Positions 1-9,300 of a stretch of DNA of 64,000 bases are shown piece after piece. The notes below the pieces were generated by a model that made no database searches, had not been told where the DNA came from, and saw nothing but the letters and a program-made list of their open reading frames with translations. Both the position numbers and the translations under genes were made by a program. Source of the stretch: Numida meleagris (lineage: Eukaryota; Chordata; Aves; Galliformes; Numididae); NCBI RefSeq assembly GCF_002078875.1, contig NC_034420.1, positions 4,711,814-4,775,813 of the forward strand, in the 5' to 3' direction. Every line of letters starts with the position of its first letter. Positions within the stretch are counted from its first letter, which is position 1.

Positions 1-3000
1 ACCTTCCTGTAGGGTAATTCTTAGCCTATGATTCACAACATCTCCGAAGAAAATTCTGAAACTAATAAAAAAGACAATATCAGGATATTCATGACTTACT
101 AACAAGCCTAGCAGGATGGACGGAAGTAATTTAGCTCTGCCCTGCTGAGTCACTGTGGCTGTCCATCCACACAGAATGAACCTAATTAGCTGGTATCAAA
201 AATGCCACAGCTCGAGCAATGGGCAAAGTGGATGAGGGGAAAAAAATAACAATCAGCATGAGACACCCTCATTTCCATTTACTACATACTAAGTGCAGTA
301 TTTTGTCCCAAATTAACTAACAGCTTATGAAGGGCTTATTTAACAGTACTCTTCAATACTCTCGGAATGGAAGAAAGATTATTTCCGAGTACCCAAGCTT
401 ATCCATCCAATTCAGATTCTTCCAGAACAGACTATATCATAGCATATTTCAACTTGCATTAGTAGCAGGAGATTCAACCACAGAACACTAAATTAAAATA
501 ACATTAATGGACTGTCTCAAACTGTTAGATATAACTAGGGATAAAAATTCATGCTAACACCTTATTACAGGCGTCTACTACTGTGCAATACCCCTTCACC
601 CCCACCTTCATCAGATTCAGTAGGTTAGACTTAAGCAGGAGCATCTGTCCAGATTTGTAACACATACCCCAAATGCTGTACTGCGTTTACACAAGCACCT
701 AACAGCTTAATGCTTCCTGCAGGTGCACCACGTCTTCAAGAGGCAGGTCTGGACACAAAAGAGATGCATAATTTTCTCGGTGTAGCTGCATTAAGCAGCA
801 CGTTCATGTAACAGTACACAGCGAGTACATTTTAGTTCATATATATTTGTCTCGCTGATTAATAGATTCATTTTATCAACAGGAACACGCTGCATTTAGC
901 ACACATTTCTTCACTCCGTTCTGCAGTTTCTAACAGGTTTTAGCTGACATTTTCACCTCATCCACACGAGGAGAAGAAGCAGCATTCTGACCTTGATTTA
1001 GAGGCTCTTTATACAAAATAATTTTTGTGGTTAGAGCTTGTAACTTATGCTGAATTATGGATACTTTACAGTAAGGAAACAGAAAAGCATAGCCAAATGC
1101 TGACAGTACTGCAGTGCTGTTCCCACAAGTCCTCTGAAGAGCCAGCCAATTACCCTGCAATTGACACGAACGACTGAAAAAAAGCATCTTCATTTCTAGC
1201 CTTCACAAATTTATTTGCAAGTAGCTCATCAAAATTAACTATATACTTATTACAAACACAAAGGCATGTTTCAATCACATTAAAGAGACAATTCAGTGAC
1301 ACTTTCCTCCCAGAAGATATTTATTCTATGCTGTTTGTAGTAATCCTCCACAAGCTTTAAACTTAAATCTGTTTCCTTACTGAACTGTTTTCTTGCAGTG
1401 TATGTGAACACCGGTTTGCTATAATAGGATTGCACACAATCATCAGGCTTCTGGCATTGATCTTTATAATTGAAAAAGGAACACTAAAACATTTGCTCCT
1501 CTGGGTGAAGAAGCACAGAAAGGACTGCACGGTGTTCTAGGAAGAATTTACAACAAACTAACCTGATCAAAATTGTGACTAAATCAAAGATAGCTGCACT
1601 CCTCTTGGGTTCATGATAAACTGTCAAATGCTATTGACATTAAAGAGTTTTATCTAATAATAAATCATTAAAATTTGGTATTCGGTAGCCACCATTTCTG
1701 TCAGGGGATGAAAGAATAAAGATAAAAGGTAATGTGGAAAGAATAACAGTAGCGCTCTTGACTGTGATTTTAAGCTTTGCTTAGAAGTTTACTCCCAGTG
1801 CTTTTCACACCGTTACCTGTGTCCATGTATTTACTGACACAAAAACACATTTCCCCCTCCCTTTCCCCACAAATGCGAGAAGGCTTTTATTTTCCTACAT
1901 AAAAATATGAATTTACCAATGCAGAAATGTGTGGCAGAGATCACCTTGCATAACCATGTTCCCATGATTCTTGCTCCTCCAGTCTGCTTTATTACTTCAA
2001 TTATGAGGGTACTGTACTTCATTTTAGACAATGAACCTTTACTGCCTGAGAAGTGAAACTGCATTAGGGGTTGAAAGCATTAAATGCTTTCAAAAGGCAA
2101 GTAACTGAAAAATAAAAAAATAAAATCAAGAATTAACATTTAAGATAACACGAGAAAATAGTCTGTTCTGACCTTCGAAAAGAAAATCACATTTAAAAGC
2201 CAGGAAAGGCATGTGTTTAGAAAATTTCCAGACTACTTTTTTTTTTTTTTTTAACTTGGCTTTACTTTTTCTCACAGATCACAGGTATGTTACATTCACC
2301 TCAGATTTTTTTTAAAAAACTTGTTACTAACACAAAAGTTAGCCAATTCAAAGCTTTAAACATTCCTGTGAAAACCAACCCTGAACCTGGGTTTTCTGCC
2401 TTTCTAACAGTAATAAACACTCGAGTGCTTACCATAATCCTCCTCCTCTAGCTCTGACCTTAGTCATATTCCAGTGAGTTGACACCTTTTTCTGATTAAG
2501 GCTGCCTTCCATAAGCCCACACACATCAAGAAAGTCCTGAGCACAAATTCAGACTGTGTTACATTTGTAACCTAGTAAGCCTGATGTTATATTTCCCAGT
2601 CAGTGGTTAGTTTGCACTGATCTATTACTAAAATCCGCTTCAAAGCTCCTAAATCAGAAGTCTTTGCTTGAAAATCCAGATGTGAACCATGTGTCCTTCA
2701 AAGGAGGGAACGGAAGAAAACAGTGGTTTCACAGGTCATATGCTGAGGGATGAGAAGGTTCTAATCCTCACGAAATAAGCTCATTTTAAAGTATCTTTTC
2801 TATTACAAATTTAGTTGCTGGTGTGTTATATTTTTATGTCTCCATCATACAAATACACATGTATACATTAAATGATGTTTCACAGTTAAATAGAGAATAA
2901 TTGTAATCAAGCTGCCATGTTGTGATGTGGCTACAGTAATTCCTGATGGTTACAGTTTGCTATATATAAACTGCCGAAATTAAAATTTAGACCCATTCTT

Positions 3001-3444
3001 CATGAATACGTGGCAAGTCTCACTTGCAAAACAAGACTCCTGAAGCATGGAGCAGCAGCCACACCACCAAGTGCAAGCTTTGAGGGACAGAACACAGCTC
3101 CTGGGGCTGCATAACACTTTCTGCAGGTTAGCCCCACAGATTTTTGCATAAAGGGCAGTATCTTCAGCTGAGGGGAACACACACACACTTGGGAAGAAAG
3201 CAGCTGCAAATGATTGACTCACCCAGGGTTAAAGCTATGTAAAGAAAGAGCAGGCAACACAGGGCTGCTCCCTAAAAGCGAGAGCTAGATGATGTGCAAC
3301 TGGGCAAGATCTTATGGGGAAAATGGAGAAGTGTCATCACTAGTCTTGCTCACTATCTGAATCACAGAGGAATGCTACTTAGCAGTCCGCCGTAATCAGA
3401 GATGGAAAGATAAATACCAACTCTAAAAAATCTAGCCTAATTCC
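1..3444. other. AT-rich non-coding DNA, no gene seen
   Basis: No frame here has coding character. Open frames are short (up to 87 codons), lack recognisable motifs and have no supporting splice context. The stretch holds a 16-nt T run at 2237-2252 and a near-perfect palindrome at 2071-2093 (separate entry). CpG is scarce, as expected for methylated vertebrate DNA. Confidence 0.7.
2071..2093. repeat. Near-perfect palindrome (11-bp arms, 1-nt centre)
   Basis: The arm ttgaaagcatt (2071-2081) is followed by a single A and then by its exact reverse complement aatgctttcaa (2083-2093). The arms match at all 11 positions. It could be a dyad protein-binding site or chance; no adjacent gene explains it. 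Confidence 0.75.
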
Positions 3445-3564
3445 TCAAAACAATGTCCTGGCATGCAAAAACGCACCCACTGAATCCCGCTTTTCTAAGA
3501 AGCATAATGAAAGCTGCTTTTCTAAAAAGCGCAATAAAAGCTGTTGGGCTACCTCCCGCTCCAT
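3445..3564 (-). pseudogene. 39-codon open frame at a gag-like position, truncated
   Basis: An ATG at 3564-3562 (minus strand) opens a frame that runs 39 codons to a TGA at 3447-3445. It is the first substantial frame after the leader, where gag begins in a simple retrovirus. Its most telling feature is a 27-bp tandem duplication (3489-3542) that is an exact multiple of three and is read as two similar leucine-rich nine-residue units, each with a Phe-Leu-Glu-Lys core. The encoded start is charged, followed by leucine-rich segments. No matrix, capsid or nucleocapsid domain is present. I infer a broken gag start; a short leader ORF is the alternative. The last ten or so codons may be host flank. 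Confidence 0.5.
3489..3542. repeat. 27-bp imperfect tandem duplication in the ERV frame
   Basis: Units 3489-3515 and 3516-3542 both begin gcttttcta and end in aaagct, with three differences. The unit length is divisible by three and preserves the minus-strand frame described for 3445-3564, which supports that frame having been translated. Confidence 0.8.
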
Positions 3565-3788
3565 CCTCGCATCGTAATCCAGCGACCGCCGAAGAGAGGG
3601 GATCCGCGTCGGCCGACGACTTCAACCGCCCCCGGAACCGCAAACCTCAATCCAATTAACACGCCCTCCGCCGCCTAAAACGCTACGTCCGCCGCCTAAA
3701 ACGCTACGGAGATTACAGCGGTCCGCCACTACGCGCGCCTCCCCGGTAGGGTCCCTACTTATCTAACCACGATAAACGCTACGCATTG
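3565..3788 (-). other. ERV 5' leader, CpG-dense
   Basis: Between the PBS and the first long frame lies a GC-rich leader unlike the surrounding AT-rich DNA. Counting by eye gives about 34 CpG dinucleotides in 3541-3810. It contains an exact 21-bp tandem duplication (3667-3687 and 3688-3708). Packaging signals and splice donors normally sit in this part of a retrovirus, but none can be assigned here. An automatic CpG-island caller would probably flag this stretch as a host promoter. Confidence 0.8.
3667..3708. repeat. 21-bp unit, two exact copies
   Basis: The plus-strand unit tccgccgcctaaaacgctacg occurs at 3667-3687 and again at 3688-3708 without a mismatch. It lies in the ERV leader. The identity of the copies suggests recent duplication by slippage, possibly during reverse transcription. 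Confidence 0.9.
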
Positions 3789-3806
3789 GTCCCTGTTCGG
3801 GCGCCA
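3789..3806 (-). other. Primer-binding site, tRNA-Lys type
   Basis: The minus strand reads TGGCGCCCGAACAGGGAC, the classic 18-nt complement of the 3' end of tRNA-Lys used to prime reverse transcription. It lies two bases from the LTR edge, exactly where a PBS should be. All 18 positions match the lysine-3 type. Confidence 0.95.
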
Positions 3807-3897
3807 AATGTTGGGAAACTCCCCAAGCTCCCCACAGGGTTACCCTCCTAGGCGGGCAGGAAGCCTGACACTCAATGTGAGGATATGCAGCTTCAAC

Positions 3898-3903
3898 TTT
3901 ATT
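3898..3903 (-). terminator. LTR polyadenylation signal AATAAA
   Basis: AATAAA on the minus strand, just downstream of the TATA box. In LTRs of this compact design the signal sits at or just before the start of R and serves 3'-end formation in the 3' LTR. Confidence 0.7.
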
Positions 3904-3919
3904 GTAGCAACACACCATC

Positions 3920-3926
3920 TTATATA
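3920..3926 (-). promoter_or_regulatory. LTR TATA box
   Basis: TATATAA on the minus strand inside the LTR, about 240 bases from its U3 edge. It is the expected core promoter of the provirus and would direct transcription leftward. Whether it is still active cannot be judged from sequence. Confidence 0.75.
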
Positions 3927-4425
3927 GCATCTATGCTTCCAGGGATACAGGGTCTATGCGACCAAGCGTATAAGAGAACAATACCGTTACCCAGGCTAAT
4001 TTTGTGTACAGTACATGTTGTTAAGTACAGAACTCTACTAGAAACACCACATTCCATGCAGGTATAACTTACCCCTTTCATCTAAGATTACATCGTAAAT
4101 CATTAGTAAATCAGTAGCTACGTGCTGCCGAGCGCTGCCAAGCAAGCAAGCTGTTTCCCAACACACCCAGACTGATTGCTTGATGTCTACAAAGAAAGAG
4201 TAAGTTTAAGCTTAGCTTGAACAGGTAGACAAATTACAGTTGCCCAAATAAAACCGGCCTTTAACTACCACTTTCTGATAACAGAAAGAACTTTCTCACC
4301 GTTCCTTTTATCAGATCTGTGTTAAAAGTCCCTGCAGCAAGATTTCCCTATATTTAGAAACCAATCAGTGCCAGCAGCTGCAGCAAGATTTGTCCTTTAA
4401 GCAATCAAGGCTAAGAAATATGTAA

Positions 4426-6376
4426 GCAGAGAGATCCAGTGAGGCAGAAATTTGTGACCAGACTTTAAAGGAAGCTCTTAAGAATCTACATTCATCTAAA
4501 AATTAACAAGCAAAACTTGCAAAGCTCACCACTTCAAGACACAGTTCCCGTGCTGCATGCCTTCAGGCTGAACTCCACGAGAACAGCTTGGATGAGCAGC
4601 ACGAGCCCCCCAGTGTTGCCCAGAACAGCTCAGCAGCTGAAAAGGTCCATGACCACCATGAACTGCAAAACAACCACTACGGCAGCACAGAGGAGAACAT
4701 GAGGCTGTTCTGAAGAACTGCTCCAAAGCCATTACTCAACAGGATGTGAGTGTCCAATCAAGCAGCTGATCCACAGCACTGGGGCACAGCATCCACCTAT
4801 TTTGTATCCACCTATGTATTCTGAACATTTTGGAGGCCAAGTTTTGCCACCAGCGTGATGCAGACAGTGATGTTACTAGAAGTAATTTTTATCCAGCGTT
4901 ATTACATCATCTCATGCTCTTCTTGAGACTGAAAGATGGTACAATGGGAAGCATTTCTGAAATAACACAGCTGTGGTATCATCACAGGAATTCAGAATTT
5001 CCCTCCGGCAAATTTATTGGATTTCAGAGCTGCACTCAGGCCAGAGAAAGGGTAAGACCTAATAAGCAGGGTACATCATAGCAGTCAAGCTAAAGATTGA
5101 TTACGTTATAGACACTTTCTTATCAGCACAAAGGCACATATTTATCTTGTTTTCTTCAGTGACAGCACAATACCAACTAAGAGCATGCCTCTCGCTTGCT
5201 CTGCTCGGGGCACTAGGCACTTCAGCCTCACTGGTAGCAAGATACAATGTATGTGCCTCAAACAAAGGCACCCTGCAATTGCCTGGATACTGCTTTTGCA
5301 CTACGAAAACCCTTAAGAAGTATCAGAGCTTTGTCAGGACAGATGCCATCATGTTAACATTCTCTTTTATGTCCTCACATATCAGAATAATGGTTCTCAT
5401 GGTTCGTCTGTTAAACATAAGTAGAAATAAAGGTCAAAAAAAATCTTCAAGTGCATTTGAGGCAAAAAAAATTGACTTTCAACTCCTTCAACTAGCGAAA
5501 TTTTATCAGAAAATAACATGCAACAAAGATGCACAAATTCCACTTGAAATACTGTCTTTCAAGACTGCTGTTATGCTACATTATATATTGTTATCATTTT
5601 GCACAAATTTAAAGATGCAACAATATTTAATAATTGCAGCTTGTGACCTACAAATTATTGCCTTTTTGCAAAGTCTATGGTTTTTAATTTCCTATTTTTA
5701 CAAGATAGGACATTACACTACTATTTCATCTGCAAACTGCCTTAAGGAAGCTGTAATTATGGAAACCAGGCTAATTCTCTTGCCCTCTGCAAAAAAAAAA
5801 AAAAAAAAAACAGACTCATGAAACTACGATTGCTTCTCCTTCCTTATCACTTAGCTTCCAATCACTGTTTTAATATTGGCAAGCAGTATGTGGTTAAACA
5901 CAACAAAAAAAAAGCCAACCATAACAAGAAGCAATCACTGTTCATTCTCACTTAGAGAATTAAAAACCCTGTCTTCGTATTTTACGTTTCTAGAAGTTGT
6001 TTTCTTTTTGATTTTGAATTTGTTGAGTTTCCCAATCATTGTGAGAAACGCAGAACATTTCCAGTCGCAAACAGCCTCCCAAAAAACTAACGCCAGTTTT
6101 TTTCAGTGGAAACACCCAGAGAATCTGCTCATGTGCTCTTCACAGACTCTTTCAGAGAAATTTCAGACAAGGAACTGCCCAACTGTTCTAGAATTTTCTA
6201 CAAACTGTGAGTTATATATTTTAGATCATAACCGAAAAGAGCCTGGAAATATCTAAATCTGTAATGAAGACTTAAAATGTTTTCGTATGTCTCATAGCAT
6301 CTCTATTACAGCCAAAGAGAAGAACAGAAACCTTCAGTTTATTGGCAAAACACCGCAATGTGTTATGGTGGACGTT
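4426..6376 (+). pseudogene. Stop-depleted tract, probable decayed coding sequence of unknown identity
   Basis: A chain of plus-strand open frames covers this AT-rich stretch. Frame 1 is open 4426-4710 except for a TAA at 4504. Frame 2 is open 4712-4855. Frame 3 is open 4770-5078. Frame 2 is then open 5066-6376, about 437 codons with only three stops (TGA 5819, TAG 5852, TAA 6254). At roughly one-third GC about 30 stops would be expected there. Stops become frequent again after 6380, and the other frames look random. The first part (4426-4855) has exon-like codon use and encodes a charged, Gln/Asn/His-rich, probably helical stretch, then a Pro/Tyr-rich one. The later part is hydrophobic and Lys-rich. 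An A20 run (5791-5810) interrupts it. I recognise no domain. A retropseudogene, a dead transposon ORF or an old gene are all possible; chance is not excluded. Confidence 0.4.
5791..5810 (+). repeat. A20 homopolymer
   Basis: Twenty consecutive A residues. It could be the poly(A) tail of a plus-strand retrocopy covering the tract to its left, but no AATAAA lies in the 40 bases before it and the open frame continues past it, so a simple slippage-prone A run is equally likely. Confidence 0.9.
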
Positions 6377-9300
6377 TGAGGATGCTTACTTTAAGTAAAA
6401 TAGAACCCAACCATGATCACAGCCATTTTACACATCTACACAGAAACTATTTTTTAAACTATACAGCTGTAAGTCATACTGCAGAGCCTGTTCATATCTA
6501 GCAATAAAAGTACGTCATATTCTTAAAACATGATAGGTGCTAAATTAATGTGTTATTAATTTGTTCTTCCAGCCATAGTAATACATATTTCCGTAGGAAG
6601 CACACGATGGGCTACATCTGATATTTTGGAGGTAGAACCTTGGATGTTGTGCAATAACTTCTAAAGCACAACTCCGTGTGGAATTGCACTTTTCACAGGA
6701 ATGAGCCAGAACATTCCGTGATTCTTCTTTTTTGACATGTTAATTGTTCTTCCATACACAAGGAGAACAAAAGCAGCAGCATGCCATATTTATTCAATGA
6801 AAGTTGAGCCACAGGGGTTATGGTACATTCTTTCTCCAGCATCAACCAAATTATCTCAGCGCCCAACTTTTAAGAGGCTGCAATAATACTCCATCATTTG
6901 AGAATGCTGGTAGGCTTATGCATCATTTTAACAGCATGAAGGCAGATTGAGATCATCTCCCTGTTATAGGAACCTGGAGACATCCGGCAGCCCTGGTGAA
7001 TCATTTTCATACATTCTTACTGTTAACAATAACCTTAAAGAGATACTAACACGCTGGTCAATTTTCATTCAGCATATACAAGGATTTGAGGATTGAAAAT
7101 AAAATTATGTTGTGTCTATAATGACGCTCATTTTCTTATTTATATCTTTTATATTTGGAATGATCCAAAATAAGGTTATTCTAGCAATTGAGAGAACACA
7201 AGTTCTCTGAAATAGTTTTGGAAAAAACAGTAGAAATAATCTTTGTGGTTTTGAGAAAATGCATTATACACAAATATTAACTTCAGTATATTTGACCATA
7301 ATACTCCAAAAAGAATAAGGAAAAATCTCTTGAACAATTTAGGTAAAGTTATTACTAAAGGAATCAGATAACTGCACATGTAAACCTTCACATATATACC
7401 AATGTTATTTGTAATGAGATAAGCTTATTATACAGCAGTAGTGACATAATGAAAATAAAAGTGAAAAAATTCATTCTTAACAAGAAAGCTTGTGGTCCTT
7501 AGAAAATTAGTTTACTGGAACAGAAGATGTTAGCCTACATTCTTTGCTTTGAAGTCTAACCCTTTATAAGGCAGATTTATTTTTTTTTTATTCCCAGTGG
7601 AGGACACAAAAGCACCAGGCATTGCCCAAACCAGACTACAGGATGCCACAGACACACGTTAACTAAACTTCAAAGACTTTGTCTCTCATACCATGTAGAG
7701 GCTCCTAGGCTGTAGCTTTGGGTTCCAGGCTCCTGTGCCTTGTTTTATTAAGGGAAATGACAGCAATGGTCAGAGAGAGATTACAGCAGGTAGCTCATTA
7801 TTCAACAACCCTCTCTCTGCAGGCCAGAAAACTGGAAAATCTGACAGTCTTTCAGCAGTTGTCAGGATTGGAATATATGCAGCAAAAGGTTCATTAATAA
7901 AAACATCCAACAGAAGAACATACGGTGACTGACTTCGGACTCAAGCTAGATACGAGGCTAAGTACTCTTTGCTTTCTCTCAGGGTAACAGAGATATTCTT
8001 TGGTTCTTGAGTTAAGAGGTAAAAGAAGCTTCAAAAATCATGTTCAGACAACCAGACATTCAGAGCAACTGCCCCAGGTAAATTTTTAATGCTGGCAGAA
8101 ACCACTGCTGCCAGTGAGGAAGCATGTCAGTGTATGAGAGTGACTAGCACTGGGAGAAAGGAGGTGTGGATCCTCTCGTGGACCACTTTAAAGGGATGTC
8201 AGTGCGCTCTTCAGATTGCAACACACAGTAGCATTAAAGGCTTGGCAGGATGTGCCTCGAGGCTTCTACTTGATTCTTCTTTTAAAGAAGCACCAACAAG
8301 CCCAGAACCAGAGAAGGAAGCAGGCATTACAAAATACATATCTTTATCAGAATTCTTCTCCAACCTACGAATAAATATAGTTGGAAGATAGTCAGGAAAG
8401 ATTATATGTATAAGCTAAATTAAGGTGTGACAAGCAGTGCAGTAGATACATAATCAGAAGGAAAACAGTCCAGTCCCCAAAGGGTCATCTGGTCAAAGAA
8501 GGCTTTGGTGCTTTCCTGGCCGTGACAAAACATTCTGCAAATGCTACTCCTGAAAAACAGTTCAGAAGATTATCTGCTTTGTTTTCAGAGAATAGAGTTA
8601 CAAAGTTGGCACCCATGGGTTCCTGGAAGCCCACAATCATATATGTCCAGCATTAGAAACTGGGAAATCAAGGTCTTACTTTAAGGCGCAAGAGTATTTT
8701 CAACACCTCCTCCCCCCTAAAAAAAACCCTAAGCAACTAACAAAGAAAAAGCCACCAAAACAAAACCAACTGTGAATGTAAGACTTCTTGTAATTTTTCT
8801 CAGTAATGTACACAATCATTCTGCATGTACAAATGGCACAATTATCTGAAGAGAAGGGTAAGCTTGACTTCTTTTATATGCAACTCAAACAGAGAAGCTA
8901 CTTTATTTCCTGCAGCCTTCTTGACTTCTTAAACTTTCAGAGCAAGTGCATTCTTCTCAACATATTCTTAAAATAAGGTCAGCAAGGCAAACTTCACAGA
9001 CTGGTTAACCAGTAAAATAGAAATGAGGAAGATTTTGCTCACTTAACTCAGTTAACCAGTTTTTAGTCAATAGCAAAAGATAGATTTAGACTCTTTTGCA
9101 TCAGAAGGATTTCTGCTTGGATTTCTCAGAGACAGTTCAAACTCAAACTCTGTTGATGAAACTCTCAAAACAGCCAGCAGCTATTATGTGTCTCTACCCT
9201 GCTACCTTGATATACTTTCCTTTATTTAACCATGCTTTCAAGTGGATCCCACGCTTCATGCCTTTTTTATTGCAGAACTGCATCTATAAGAAACCAATAG

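Larger units (their letters stand above)
3445..4163 (-). mobile_element. Truncated endogenous retrovirus (5' LTR, PBS, leader, start of a gag-like frame)
   Basis: Read on the minus strand this is the 5' end of a provirus: a 355-bp LTR, two bases, an 18-nt primer-binding site matching tRNA-Lys, a GC- and CpG-rich leader of about 225 nt, and a short open frame. No second LTR, pol or env is visible, so the element is broken internally on its 3' side. Lysine-type primer sites and 6-bp target duplications are typical of class II (beta/alpha-like) ERVs. The hexamer caccca directly abuts the LTR (4164-4169) and recurs at 3474-3479, which could be a target duplication if the element really ends at 3480. 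In that case the last codons of the open frame would be host flank. Its dense CpGs argue for a fairly recent insertion. The family name is not established. Confidence 0.88.
3809..4163 (-). repeat. Retroviral LTR (355 bp)
   Basis: On the minus strand the segment begins TGTTGGGAAAC and ends GTTTCCCAACA, an 11-bp perfect terminal inverted repeat with canonical TG...CA ends. A TATATAA box lies at 3920-3926 and an AATAAA polyadenylation signal at 3898-3903, only about 17 bases further on. This tight TATA-then-AATAAA arrangement resembles the compact U3/R junction of avian alpharetroviral LTRs. The primer-binding site starts two bases beyond the LTR edge, which fixes the orientation. No second copy of the LTR was found in the window. 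Confidence 0.92.

Noticed and set aside
3381..3403. gcagtccgccgtaatcag as extra ERV leader sequence
   Set aside because: Only about a dozen bases resemble the leader (in inverted orientation), too few to extend the element.
3453..3659. Plus-strand 68-codon open frame
   Set aside because: It is antisense to the ERV leader and gag-like frame; its openness reflects CpG-rich leader composition.
3541..3810. CpG island as a host gene promoter
   Set aside because: The CpGs lie in the retroviral leader next to the PBS and LTR, so they are explained by the insertion.
5052..5159. Mini-intron joining two open frames (donor GTAAGA at 5052, acceptor ttttcttcag ending 5159)
   Set aside because: Splicing these sites puts an immediate TGA in frame after the junction, so it does not join the two frames productively.
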